From assembly GCA_030432175.1 (NCBI GenBank), contig JAUIHU010000072.1, positions 1 to 11,496 on the forward strand: a stretch of DNA of 11,496 nt. The letters are read 5' to 3'. Made by a program: the position numbers and the translations under genes. Source of the stretch: Verrucomicrobiia bacterium. Its GTDB lineage: Bacteria; Verrucomicrobiota; Verrucomicrobiia; Limisphaerales; JAUIHU01. This document shows positions 1 to 7,010 of the stretch, one piece after another. The notes under the pieces are model-generated. The model was not told the origin of the DNA. It worked only from the letters and a program-made list of their open reading frames with translations, and searched no databases. Each line of letters begins with the position of its first letter. Position 1 is the first letter of the stretch.

Positions 1-472
1 AGTGAAGAATCAGATCCTGGCTGATTCATTTCGTCGCCTATCCAGTAATTTTTATTTGCTGGTTCAAATTGGGATTTACGAGGCATTGGATGACTGGAGT
101 CAGATCAACACCCGACCAGTGAAACTGCGGGAGGTGACAGCCGAGCAAATCCAGGCCGTTGCGAAGAAATACCTGACCGAAGAGAATCGGTCTGTGGCGT
201 TGTTTTATCGTAAAGCCGGTGCGGCGCCGATGGACCCGGAGCTGGCGGCGTTGAAAGAGGCGCTGCCTCCACAAATGTTCCAAGGCATCCAGGCTCAATT
301 AAAACAGATTCGAGCAATCCAGGATACTGCGCAGTTACAATCCATTATTCAGCAGGTGGAATCTCAAGCCAGCCAGGCTCCAGCAGAGATTAAGCCCGGA
401 ATGGATTATTTCCTGAAAGAGATCAAGGAGCATTTGAATTCTTTGCAGGTTGAGTCCGAAACGGAAGAATAA
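1..472 (+). CDS. M16-family peptidase, C-terminal part (5' end outside the window)
   Basis: The reading frame is open from the first bases, so this is the 3' end of a longer gene; the GTG at position 2 is not a credible start. About 156 residues are visible. The first ~75 (ILADSFRRLSSNFYLLVQIG, then a tract ending in YLTEENRSVALFYRKAG) match the end of an M16C-type domain: long helix, 'gdW'-like turn (LDDW), then the 'vt.e.iq.vA.kYl..enr' segment before the last beta strand. A further ~80-residue Gln/Glu/Ala-rich helical tail follows and looks like an extension beyond the peptidase fold. The next gene encodes an M16-like protein without a zinc site, so by analogy with bacterial M16 heterodimers this one is probably the catalytic partner. 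Its HxxEH motif would lie upstream and cannot be checked here. The family call is fairly sure; the catalytic role is inferred. Confidence 0.85.
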   Translation, partial: VKNQILADSFRRLSSNFYLLVQIGIYEALDDWSQINTRPVKLREVTAEQIQAVAKKYLTEENRSVALFYRKAGAAPMDPELAALKEALPPQMFQGIQAQLKQIRAIQDTAQLQSIIQQVESQASQAPAEIKPGMDYFLKEIKEHLNSLQVESETEE

Positions 473-552
473 AAAACAAGCAGAATTCATTCGATTGTCT
501 GAAGCTTAAGTCGATTGTATTATTTTAGGACAGAGTCAGAAGCTGAATTGTC

Positions 553-2055
553 ATGAAGATTTTAAAATTTTTATCCATGTTTCGATTTGGATTTGTGTCA
601 TTGGGAGTCATGTTGTTGGCTTCTGGAATGGCGGCGGTTGAAGCGCAGGAACTTCCGGAACGACCGGAGCAGATCGAATTTCAACCATTGGAGTTTGATC
701 CGCCGCTGGCAGAAGATTACCGACACGAACTGGAAAACGGTGTTCCAGTTTACATTGCGGAAAGCTCTGAATTTCCGTTGGTGACTGTTAGTTTTATATT
801 TAAAGGCGGAGCTTATTTGGAAAGCGCTGATGAAGTGGGTTTGGCGGCGATTACTGGCCAGATGTTGAGAGAAGGCGGAACCGAAACCATGACTCCGGCC
901 GAAGTGGATGAAAGGCTGGATTTTCTGGCAGCCAACCTTTCAATCGGTGTTGGGGATACCCGTGGCTCAGCATCGCTGAATTGTCTCAAGTTTAATCTGG
1001 ATGAATCCATGTCCATCATGCTGGAGCTGCTGCGACGTCCGGCGTGGAATGCGGACCGTTTACGACTTGCGAAGGCGGAAGCAATTGAAATGATGAAACA
1101 ACGTAACGATTCGCCGGATGATATCTTGAATCGTGAATGGGCGGCGCTGATGTGGGGGAGAGATCATTTTGAAGGCCGAGTCGCTACTGAGGGCACGATC
1201 CAATCCATCACGCCAGAAACAATGGAAGCCTTCCGAACAAGGTTGTTTCATCCTGGTAACTTGATGATTGGTGTTGTTGGAGATGTGACTCCGGAAGAAA
1301 TTTTGCCACGTCTGGAGAAAGCCATGGAAGGGTGGGAAATAGGGGCATTATCGGAAGATCCGCCAGCGCCTGAGACATCCATAGCCAAAGGAATTTACGT
1401 TATCGAAAAGGACACTCCCCAAGGCAAGGTGAGGTTGGGCTCCAGAGGTGTGACACGAGATCACCCGGATGCGTTGGCTTTGCAGGTGATGAACTATATT
1501 TTGGGTGGCAGTGGATTCACCAGTCGCTTGATGAATACGATTCGATCGGACGAAGGTTTGTCCTACGGTGTTTCATCAGCGTTTTCAAATCGGGTGGAGT
1601 ATCCCGGAGAGTTTCGGACTGGTTTTGCATCAAAGAATTCTACGGTGGCGTTGGCGATTCAACTGGCTCTGAAAGAAATTCGTGGGATGACTGGTGAACT
1701 GGTCACCGAGGACGAAATCAAAATTGCCAAGCAATCATTGATTGAAACTTTTCCACGCAACTTCGAATCCAAGTCAGCGATGATCTCGGTTTTCATTAAT
1801 GATGAAATGACTGACAGGCCGGACGACTTCTGGCAGAATTATCGAGACCGGGTTCAATCCATGACCCGTGAACGCCTCCAGGAAGTCGCTCAAGAACATC
1901 TGAAGTCAGACGAGTTTGCCATCATGGTTGTTGGGAAATGGGAAGAAATACAGCCGGGCGACGTGGACGGTCGAGCCAGTATGAATGATTTTGAATCTTA
2001 TCCAGTTCAGGAATTACCACTGCGTGATCCGCTGACTCAGGAACCGCTGGATTAG
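553..2055 (+). CDS. M16-like peptidase subunit, exported, zinc motif lost
   Basis: 500 aa. Residues 1-31 look like a signal peptide (basic start, hydrophobic core, VEA before QE), so the mature protein is periplasmic or exported. The N-terminal M16 domain (about 55-265) contains the canonical block as EVGLAAITGQMLREGGTE: where active enzymes have HxxEH, this protein has Ala99, Gly102 and Gln103, so zinc cannot be bound in the usual way. The second domain (about 280-465) keeps IRSDEGLSYGV with Arg331 and Tyr338, the R/Y pair that M16 proteins use to hold substrate. Known bacterial M16B enzymes often pair one zinc subunit with one such inactive R/Y subunit. The gene follows the partial M16 gene by 80 bp on the same strand, consistent with an operon. 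ATG 553 is chosen because it gives the signal peptide; no strong Shine-Dalgarno is visible. Confidence 0.9.
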   Translation: MKILKFLSMFRFGFVSLGVMLLASGMAAVEAQELPERPEQIEFQPLEFDPPLAEDYRHELENGVPVYIAESSEFPLVTVSFIFKGGAYLESADEVGLAAITGQMLREGGTETMTPAEVDERLDFLAANLSIGVGDTRGSASLNCLKFNLDESMSIMLELLRRPAWNADRLRLAKAEAIEMMKQRNDSPDDILNREWAALMWGRDHFEGRVATEGTIQSITPETMEAFRTRLFHPGNLMIGVVGDVTPEEILPRLEKAMEGWEIGALSEDPPAPETSIAKGIYVIEKDTPQGKVRLGSRGVTRDHPDALALQVMNYILGGSGFTSRLMNTIRSDEGLSYGVSSAFSNRVEYPGEFRTGFASKNSTVALAIQLALKEIRGMTGELVTEDEIKIAKQSLIETFPRNFESKSAMISVFINDEMTDRPDDFWQNYRDRVQSMTRERLQEVAQEHLKSDEFAIMVVGKWEEIQPGDVDGRASMNDFESYPVQELPLRDPLTQEPLD

Positions 2056-2130
2056 GCTGAGTTTCAAAGCATTGCATGAATTTCAAGATCGGGAAAAGAT
2101 TTCCTGAATCACACTGGTTCCATTTATCTC

Positions 2131-4338
2131 ATGACAAATGTATCATTAAAATGGACGCTGAGCGTATCGGCGCTTTTCGTGGTATTCGCTCCATTGTCGC
2201 TGATCTCCAAAAACGTTCCCTGGTATGATCGCACCTGGGTGGGTTTGGAGGTTGGCCCAACCGGGGCTCAGTTTGGTGGAGAGGATGTGCGTCCGGATTA
2301 CATCTATGCGCATGATTGGAACGGTGAGGAAATTGTTGAACAGTCGGTGGAAGCCGGGGCTGAATACCTGGTGATATGGGCCAGGGATGGAGAGTTTGCT
2401 TATTACAATTCTGATGTTATTCCAAAACCTTCCGGCTTTGGATCTAGAGATCCGCTTCAGGAAACCATGGAAGCAGCGGAAAAACATGAGTTGCCGATTA
2501 TTGCATACTGTGTGGTTCAATACGGATCCAGAGCTTTAAGGGAACATCCCGAGTATGAGATGAAAGGGGCGGATGGCTCCGGGTTGAATCGGGTTTGTTT
2601 CAATACGAACTATTGGGATTACCTGAAGCGCGTATTCAAAGAGATCGCAGACTACGGAGTCACCGGATTTCATGTCGATATGCTCGACCAGGGGTTTGGT
2701 CCGCCTCACGGTTGTTGGTGTGACAACTGTCGTGAGCTGTTCCAGGAAGAGTATGGTGAACCGATGCCGGAATCAGCCGATTGGTCCAGAGCCTGGGACA
2801 AAATGCTGGAGTTTCGTTATTTGACCAGTGATCGGTTCGAGAAAAAGATCACGGATTATATTCGTGGGTTGGATCCGGAGTTGACGGTGGATTTTAATTA
2901 CCACGGTTATCCACCTTTTTCGTGGGAGGTTGGGCAACGCCCTGTTCTGCATGCCGGGAACGGAGATTTTGTGACCGCTGAAGCCGGGACGTGGGGGTTT
3001 GGAGCGTTATCGGGAGGCATGGTTGCCAAGTTCTTGAGCGCAGCGCTTCCTGGAGGGCGTTATCAGGTGGCGATTCAGCGCGGAGTCAGAATGTATCATG
3101 ATCAGACGACACGTCCTTTGGCTGACATGCGATGGGAGGTCATGTCCTTGTTGTCTCATGGCGCTCAAGTGACGATGATTGACAAGACGGCTTTTGATGG
3201 CTGGCTGGATCCGGTTTTTTATGATCGCATTCAAACAATTTTTACTGAGGCGCATGAGAAAAGAGCACACTGGGGACATTCACCGATTGAAGAAGTCGGA
3301 CTCTATTATTCGCTGAGAAGTCGTGATTGGTATGGCAGGGATCAGGCTGCCGACTACCAACAAGCTTTTCTGGGAGCGGCTCAGATTTTGGTGGAATCAC
3401 ATCGACCATACGGAGTGGTATTGAGTGAAAATGTGAGCCTGGAGAGATTGAAAAAATTTAAAGCGCTTTGGATTCCTAATGCGCCGATTTTATCGGATCG
3501 AGAAATCGAGTTGTTTCATGAATATGCCAAATTGGGAGGCTCCATCATTGCCACGGGATTGACTGGGTCACGCGGACCTTTTGGCGACTGGGAACCTTCA
3601 GCAGGGTGGCAAGATTTAATCGGGGGTAGAATTACGCGTGAACTCAACGAGGACGACAATCATTGGAGATTTACCCGTGAGCTAATGGGACCATCGAAGA
3701 TTTGGTCCAATGATATCCTGCTGCGTTGGCCTTTTTTGGTACGATCACCGGCCTTGCAACTGCAAACCGAAAACGCGCGAAGTGTTGGAGAGATTTTAGC
3801 GCCGCACCGAACAGTTCTTCAGCAATTAGGCAAGCATGGAACAGAATGGCCGATGAGCGCTGATAGAGGTCAGGTGGTTGGTCCGGCTGCTTTGATAAAT
3901 CAGGTTGGAGAAGGTGTGATCGTGACGTTGGCGACGGCGCCTGGATTTGCTTATGCGGGGGACTGGGCGTTGCCGGAGCATCGGCGCTTGATGAGGAACA
4001 TATTGGATGATCTGGTTCGCGATTCTGATTTAAAAATTGAAGCCCCTTCCTACGTTGAATCCATTCCAACAATCGATCCAACCACAGGAGACATACGGGT
4101 ACATTGGCTTCCGTACGCGATTCCGGGACGACCCACTCCCTCCACTGGCAGACCGAAACTTCAACCTCATTGGATGGACACAACTCCGCCATTTGAAGCC
4201 GTGATTCAACTTCAAGATCCAAACCGTTTCCAAACAATCGAAGCGTTTCATCCGGAAACTCAAGTGCGAGTCGAAGGGGATAAGATTAAAATTCGAATCA
4301 GCGCTGGGCACGAAGTTTTGCTTCTTAAGCAACCGTGA
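2131..4338 (+). CDS. Exported putative glycoside hydrolase (GHL6-like, TIM-barrel plus GATase-like domain)
   Basis: 735 aa. Residues 7-25 form a hydrophobic signal or anchor segment, so it is probably exported or membrane-tethered. Residues about 30-380 read as a (beta/alpha)8 barrel: AGAEYLVIWARDGEFAYYNS, LPIIAYCVVQYGS, and GVTGFHVDMLDQG (Asp183, Asp186) followed by a Cys-rich CWCDNC (195-200) and a 'lFqeeYGepmP' stretch. This layout is typical of hypothetical glycosyl hydrolase families such as GHL6 and alpha-fucosidase-like barrels. Glu284 in TAEAGTWGF is another candidate catalytic acid. Residues about 410-500 (FKALWIPNAPILSDREIELF, then YAKLGGSIIATG) resemble the class I GATase-like domain of beta-galactosidases (trimerisation domain). 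A C-terminal beta-rich domain ends in EVLLLKQP. The substrate cannot be deduced. It starts 75 bp after the M16 gene; whether it is co-transcribed is unclear, and no clear RBS was found. Confidence 0.72.
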   Translation: MTNVSLKWTLSVSALFVVFAPLSLISKNVPWYDRTWVGLEVGPTGAQFGGEDVRPDYIYAHDWNGEEIVEQSVEAGAEYLVIWARDGEFAYYNSDVIPKPSGFGSRDPLQETMEAAEKHELPIIAYCVVQYGSRALREHPEYEMKGADGSGLNRVCFNTNYWDYLKRVFKEIADYGVTGFHVDMLDQGFGPPHGCWCDNCRELFQEEYGEPMPESADWSRAWDKMLEFRYLTSDRFEKKITDYIRGLDPELTVDFNYHGYPPFSWEVGQRPVLHAGNGDFVTAEAGTWGFGALSGGMVAKFLSAALPGGRYQVAIQRGVRMYHDQTTRPLADMRWEVMSLLSHGAQVTMIDKTAFDGWLDPVFYDRIQTIFTEAHEKRAHWGHSPIEEVGLYYSLRSRDWYGRDQAADYQQAFLGAAQILVESHRPYGVVLSENVSLERLKKFKALWIPNAPILSDREIELFHEYAKLGGSIIATGLTGSRGPFGDWEPSAGWQDLIGGRITRELNEDDNHWRFTRELMGPSKIWSNDILLRWPFLVRSPALQLQTENARSVGEILAPHRTVLQQLGKHGTEWPMSADRGQVVGPAALINQVGEGVIVTLATAPGFAYAGDWALPEHRRLMRNILDDLVRDSDLKIEAPSYVESIPTIDPTTGDIRVHWLPYAIPGRPTPSTGRPKLQPHWMDTTPPFEAVIQLQDPNRFQTIEAFHPETQVRVEGDKIKIRISAGHEVLLLKQP

Positions 4339-4520
4339 AGGAGAAATTGAAAGTGACTGATGGGCATCTGAGAGGTGAGTTAAGGGCCGGTAATGAAGAG
4401 CATACTCCGAGAAGGGCTCTTTGAATAACAGAATACGTTCCAGGGAGATATGAGGATGGAATTTGGGTGTCAAAGATTTTGTTAGTCATTGACGGAATTG
4501 ATGTCGCTGTTTAGGTGGCG

Positions 4521-4537
4521 CAACTCCTACAGAGTTG
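4521..4537. repeat. Short inverted repeat inside the 175-bp element
   Basis: CAACTC and GAGTTG are perfect complements around a 5-base loop (CTACA). This is the first of three successive hairpins in the element. Confidence 0.6.
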
Positions 4538-4556
4538 TGGAAATTTTGGCGCTTTA

Positions 4557-4587
4557 CCCAGGGTAGCGCTGAGCGCGCAACCCTGGG
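4557..4587. repeat. Inverted repeat CCCAGGGT...ACCCTGGG inside the element
   Basis: An 8-bp perfect stem encloses a 15-base loop that itself contains AGCGCT and GCGC self-complementary strings. Second hairpin of the 175-bp element. Confidence 0.6.
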
Positions 4588-4597
4588 CTGTGCTCCG

Positions 4598-4614
4598 GAA
4601 TCCCGTTGGGATTC
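4598..4614. repeat. Hairpin GAATCCC-GTT-GGGATTC
   Basis: A perfect 7-bp stem with a 3-base loop. Third hairpin of the 175-bp element, just inside its right terminal repeat. No T-run follows, so it does not look like an intrinsic terminator. Confidence 0.65.
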
Positions 4615-4735
4615 AGTTCACAAAATCTTTGACACCCAGAATTTGAGCGATCAAGAAGGGCGGCTGTTTCCTGGTTCATCCTGCTTCGAATGCTGGCTCC
4701 ACTCGCCGAGCTGGGGCTCAGCGGTCCAAGGTCGC

Positions 4736-4787
4736 CCCCACAGGAGCGGGGGGGTTCTTACCCCCGTCTGCCGCCCAACACGGGCGG
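4736..4787. repeat. GC-rich hairpin cluster
   Basis: A G-run (4748-4754) faces a C-run (4761-4765) across a short AT loop, and CCGCCC (4771-4776) pairs with GGGCGG (4782-4787) over a 5-base loop. The string CACAGGAGCG (4739-4748) recurs at 5270-5279. No coding signal; function unknown. Confidence 0.5.
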
Positions 4788-4796
4788 AAGGAATGC

Positions 4797-4813
4797 CTTG
4801 ACACCCAAAAATT
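4797..4813. repeat. Copy of the TTGACACCC end motif
   Basis: CTTGACACCCAAAAATT matches the right-hand arm of the 175-bp element (TTTGACACCCAGAATTT at 4628-4644) in the same orientation, 170 bp further on, and similarity extends to a nearby GATC. It is probably the end of a second, degenerate copy. Confidence 0.5.
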
Positions 4814-4958
4814 GAACCTGATCCGCTCAACCGATCCACTGTCCCTGACTGACCATTCAATAATACTCTTCGACTCTTTAAATATTTGGGTTCAGCAAAA
4901 CGAGGTCATTATTGTGGTGGCTGAGAGCGAATTTGAACCAGCATTTCCAAGGATGATG

Positions 4959-4971
4959 TTTGGGTGTCAAA
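4959..4971. repeat. Copy of the end motif, inverted: TTTGGGTGTCAAA
   Basis: This 13-mer is the exact reverse complement of TTTGACACCCAAA at 6931-6943. The two copies bracket the SUMF1-fold gene. It is also a 10-base match to the left arm of the 175-bp element. Confidence 0.55.
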
Positions 4972-5122
4972 CTTTCTGTTTAGGAAAATGACTGATCTGT
5001 TTTTGCGAGGAGAATATGGAGAACCCAGACGGAACATCATGGGGTATTTCATAGAATATGCGCGGTTGTTAATCCAGAACAAACCACCGCCCCTATTTGC
5101 AGGGAGGGATGGAGCCTCTACC

Positions 5123-5187
5123 TGGGGGAACGTAGCTCCTGCTACGTTATCTCCGTCATCTTGGGGGAACACGGCTCCTGCTCCGTC
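5123..5187. repeat. Two tandem copies of a hairpin repeat (TGGGGGAAC...GCTCCTGCT...CGT)
   Basis: Copy 1 (5123-5148) and copy 2 (5162-5187) share TGGGGGAAC, then GCTCCTGCT, then CGT, at a 39-bp period. Copy 1 folds perfectly: AACGTAGC, loop TCCT, GCTACGTT. In copy 2 the arms read ACGG and CCGT, so both sides changed together and a 4-bp outer stem is retained. This points to selection for, or copying of, the folded form. Confidence 0.6.
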
Positions 5188-5226
5188 CTTGAATGAGCAA
5201 ATCCTGTCTTTAGAATCCGTGAGTGT

Positions 5227-5250
5227 AACGCAGCTGGAGCTACGTTCTCC
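5227..5250. repeat. Inverted third copy of the hairpin repeat
   Basis: Read on the - strand, this segment is GGAGAACGTAGCTCCAGCTGCGTT, here given as GGAGAACGTAGCTCC then AGCTGCGTT; it matches copy 1 at 5127-5148 with few changes. The stem is 8 bp with one mismatch. A weaker relative may follow at about 5262-5285. Confidence 0.5.
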
Positions 5251-5317
5251 TCTACTTTTCGTGGAGCCTCACAGGAGCGTTTTTTGGGGGGCAAAGAATT
5301 TCATTCTTGTCTGCGAA

Positions 5318-6880
5318 TTAAGGGATTTTTCTGAGAGCAAGACGAAAGCCCACAACAGAATCTTTAAAAGTAGGATTGTCCCAGTCGCGCATAGCTGAAC
5401 GGCAATTTCTCGCTACATAGTTCCATGATCCTCCGCGAGATATTTTCAACGAGCCCGAATCTGGGCCGGTGGGATCTGTGACTGGCTCAGTTGAATAATC
5501 ACCATACCAATCGTAACACCATTCCCGGACATTTCCATGCATGTCATAGAAACCCCATGCATTCGGGTCATAACTTCTGACCTCGACTGTCTGACCTATC
5601 CAAGGCCCAGCGGGAGCTCCCCCATAAGGGAATTCTCCATGAAAATTTGCCTGTGTTGAATTTAAAGAGTCCCCAAAATAAAACACTGTGGTTGTCTTTG
5701 CTCTACAAGCATATTCCCATTGCGACTCTAGTGGTAATGAGTATTCATATTCATCAGGCAATCGGCCAGCATCTTGTTCTTGCTGGGATAAAATTTCACA
5801 AAAATTCATCGCATCTTCCCAAGAGACCTTTTCGACCGGAGCCGCATCTCCAATTTCATTGAATGTACTGGGATTCTCTCCCATTAAGGCTTCCCATTGT
5901 TTTTGAGTCACTTCGGTTTCACCCAACCAAAAACCCTCGGTTAATGTTACCTGATGCTGGAATTCATCAGTGTCTCTTTGGAACTCATTCAAAGGACTCC
6001 CCATAATGAAAGCTCCTGGCTCCACCCAGATCATTTGAATTGCAGTGTTTTCTGGAAGAACGCCACCGTAATCAATCTTGAAATTTTCACCAGGTAAAGG
6101 CGAGGTACCTGGTTTGAAAGTTGACAGCTTAAATAGCTTCATCTCATTGCTGGGTTCAATTTCGAGGTGAAAATTGCCGTCGTTTTCCACTTTTAGCGGA
6201 TGTAATTCGGTTCTCCAATTTAAAGTCTCAGCTGCGCTTTCAAGCCAATAATCCACGCCCTCAAAAAGTCGCATGATGAGTTTAGTTTTTTGTGACTCAT
6301 CTATCTCAATACTCAGATCTGGATCGGGAGGGTTTATTTTGAGGACTGTGTTTTGAGAATAATTGGCTCCAGGGTTCGCTATTTGAATTCTGGAAACCAT
6401 GCCATGGTTCATGACTGGTTCCAGCTCCGCGCCATTGCCCGAGTCATCCTCAACAATAATAACGGGCGTTGAATCATAACCTCCTCCCGACTGAAGAACT
6501 TCGGCCCCGACAATAAAACCGTTCACAATTGTTGGTTTAGCTATGGCTCGATTGGTTGGAGGGGAAATGATGAGCTCAACCTCGTCAGGATAAACCCTTC
6601 CTGGGTTCATAATTTCTAACTTTTGAACAGCTCCATTCTTTACGACTGCTTTTATTAAGGCTCCGGACCCTTTAGAGGAATTTACCCATACTTCGGGGGA
6701 TGTGACATATCCCGCCCCGCCATTTACTACCTCAGCCTCGACTAAAAATTTATTAACGATACGTGCTGTGGCTGTAGCTTGGATATAAGAGGTTTCATGC
6801 TGAACAGGTTGCGAAATGCAAACCATTGTTGAGCAAAACAAAAGGGAACCAATCATAAAGGAAAACAATGAATACTTCAT
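5318..6880 (-). CDS. Exported SUMF1/FGE-fold protein with two GGxGY repeats
   Basis: 520 aa. Residues 1-24 look like a signal peptide. Two related ~72-residue beta repeats follow (about 34-107 and 115-186), each with an 'I-V-N-x-F-x-V-x-A-E-V' start, GGAGY or GGGGY, a G-x-G-A turn and an 'NPG' turn before a PP end. Next comes a short beta module (about 190-255) with RLFEGVDYWLESAAETLNW, a pattern common in secreted Verrucomicrobiota proteins. Residues 282-517 are a formylglycine-generating-enzyme/SUMF1 (DUF323) domain: MIWVEPGAFIMGSP, FWLGETEVTQKQWEALMG, PVEKVSWEDAMNFC, LPLESQWEYACRA, WGFYDMHGNVREWC and RGGSW near the end. At the FGE active site only one cysteine remains (Cys493; Tyr488 sits where the first is expected), so sulfatase activation is unlikely. 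It is 120 bp downstream of, and co-directional with, the nuclease gene but looks unrelated to it. Confidence 0.88.
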   Translation of the reverse strand: MKYSLFSFMIGSLLFCSTMVCISQPVQHETSYIQATATARIVNKFLVEAEVVNGGAGYVTSPEVWVNSSKGSGALIKAVVKNGAVQKLEIMNPGRVYPDEVELIISPPTNRAIAKPTIVNGFIVGAEVLQSGGGYDSTPVIIVEDDSGNGAELEPVMNHGMVSRIQIANPGANYSQNTVLKINPPDPDLSIEIDESQKTKLIMRLFEGVDYWLESAAETLNWRTELHPLKVENDGNFHLEIEPSNEMKLFKLSTFKPGTSPLPGENFKIDYGGVLPENTAIQMIWVEPGAFIMGSPLNEFQRDTDEFQHQVTLTEGFWLGETEVTQKQWEALMGENPSTFNEIGDAAPVEKVSWEDAMNFCEILSQQEQDAGRLPDEYEYSLPLESQWEYACRAKTTTVFYFGDSLNSTQANFHGEFPYGGAPAGPWIGQTVEVRSYDPNAWGFYDMHGNVREWCYDWYGDYSTEPVTDPTGPDSGSLKISRGGSWNYVARNCRSAMRDWDNPTFKDSVVGFRLALRKIP

Positions 6881-6930
6881 GGAATTTTAAGATTTAATGC
6901 TAATCAAGCGGCTTTGTGATAGGACTATTA

Positions 6931-6943
6931 TTTGACACCCAAA
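6931..6943. repeat. Copy of the end motif: TTTGACACCCAAA
   Basis: An exact 13-bp inverted partner of 4959-4971 on the other side of the SUMF1-fold gene. It also faces the interrupted copy at 6981-7010, forming a second inverted pair within the 120-bp gap. Confidence 0.55.
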
Positions 6944-6958
6944 GCATATTCACTATGC
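6944..6958 (-). repeat. Small hairpin GCATA-TTCAC-TATGC downstream of the nuclease gene
   Basis: A 5-bp perfect stem with a 5-base loop, extendable by AAA/TTT across a bulge. It lies 43 bp beyond the nuclease stop codon. No T-run follows on the - strand, so a terminator role is doubtful. Confidence 0.35.
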
Positions 6959-6980
6959 AGCTTTATGATCCTTCGTGCAG

Positions 6981-7010
6981 TTCTGGGTGTTGTAGCTTTG
7001 TCAAAGATTT
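6981..7010. repeat. Interrupted copy of the 175-bp element's arm, overlapping a gene end
   Basis: TTCTGGGTGT (6981-6990) and TCAAAGATTT (7001-7010) together match the right arm of the 175-bp element read in reverse (TTCTGGGTGTCAAAGATTT), split by about 11 extra bases. The right half carries the TGA stop codon of the GIY-YIG nuclease gene (7001-7003 on the - strand). Confidence 0.5.

Larger units (their letters stand above)
4464..4638. mobile_element. MITE-like element, 175 bp, perfect 19-bp terminal inverted repeats
   Basis: The left arm TGGGTGTCAAAGATTTTGT (4464-4482) is exactly the reverse complement of the right arm (4620-4638). Flanking AATT occurs just outside the left arm (4460-4463) and one base beyond the right arm (4640-4643), a possible but weak target duplication. 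Between the arms are three hairpins: CAACTC/GAGTTG (4521-4537), CCCAGGGT/ACCCTGGG (4557-4587) and GAATCCC-GTT-GGGATTC (4598-4614). There is no room for a transposase, so movement would need a protein in trans. It could instead be a structural intergenic repeat of the REP/BIME kind; mobility is not shown by this window. Confidence 0.65.
4339..5317. other. Gene-free, repeat-rich region between convergent genes
   Basis: This 979-bp stretch separates the 3' end of the putative glycosidase gene (+ strand) from the 3' end of the SUMF1-fold gene (- strand). I see no credible gene. Open frames across it translate repeats, lack domain patterns and one runs into the neighbouring gene antisense. It contains a 175-bp element with terminal inverted repeats (4464-4638), two more copies of its end motif (4797-4806, 4962-4971), GC-rich hairpins (about 4736-4787), and a second hairpin repeat family (5123-5250). 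The first ~120 bp (4339-4459) and 4840-4955 show nothing recognisable. Confidence 0.8.

Noticed and set aside
3671..4237. 188-codon open frame antisense to the putative glycosidase gene
   Set aside because: Lies wholly within a well-supported gene, is low in recognisable structure and has no RBS.
4535..4801. 88-codon open frame on the + strand within the repeat region
   Set aside because: It translates the 175-bp element's hairpins and GC-rich repeats; there is no RBS, no domain pattern and its composition follows the repeats. Treated as spurious.
4339..5317. CRISPR array or integron attC sites in the repeat region
   Set aside because: Repeats are not direct, regularly spaced 25-40-mers with unique spacers, and no GTTRRRY-type core was found at the inverted repeats.
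4964..5398. 144-codon open frame on the + strand
   Set aside because: It starts in a repeat copy, runs through the tandem hairpin repeats and ends antisense inside the SUMF1-fold gene.
5318..6880. SUMF1-fold gene as part of the defence cassette
   Set aside because: The protein has a signal peptide and secreted-type repeats, is separated by 120 bp with repeats and has no nucleic-acid motif.
6932..6937. TTGACA as a -35 promoter box within the repeats
   Set aside because: The sequence is part of the repeat motif in every copy, and no TATAAT-like box stands at 16-18 bases downstream in the copies I checked.
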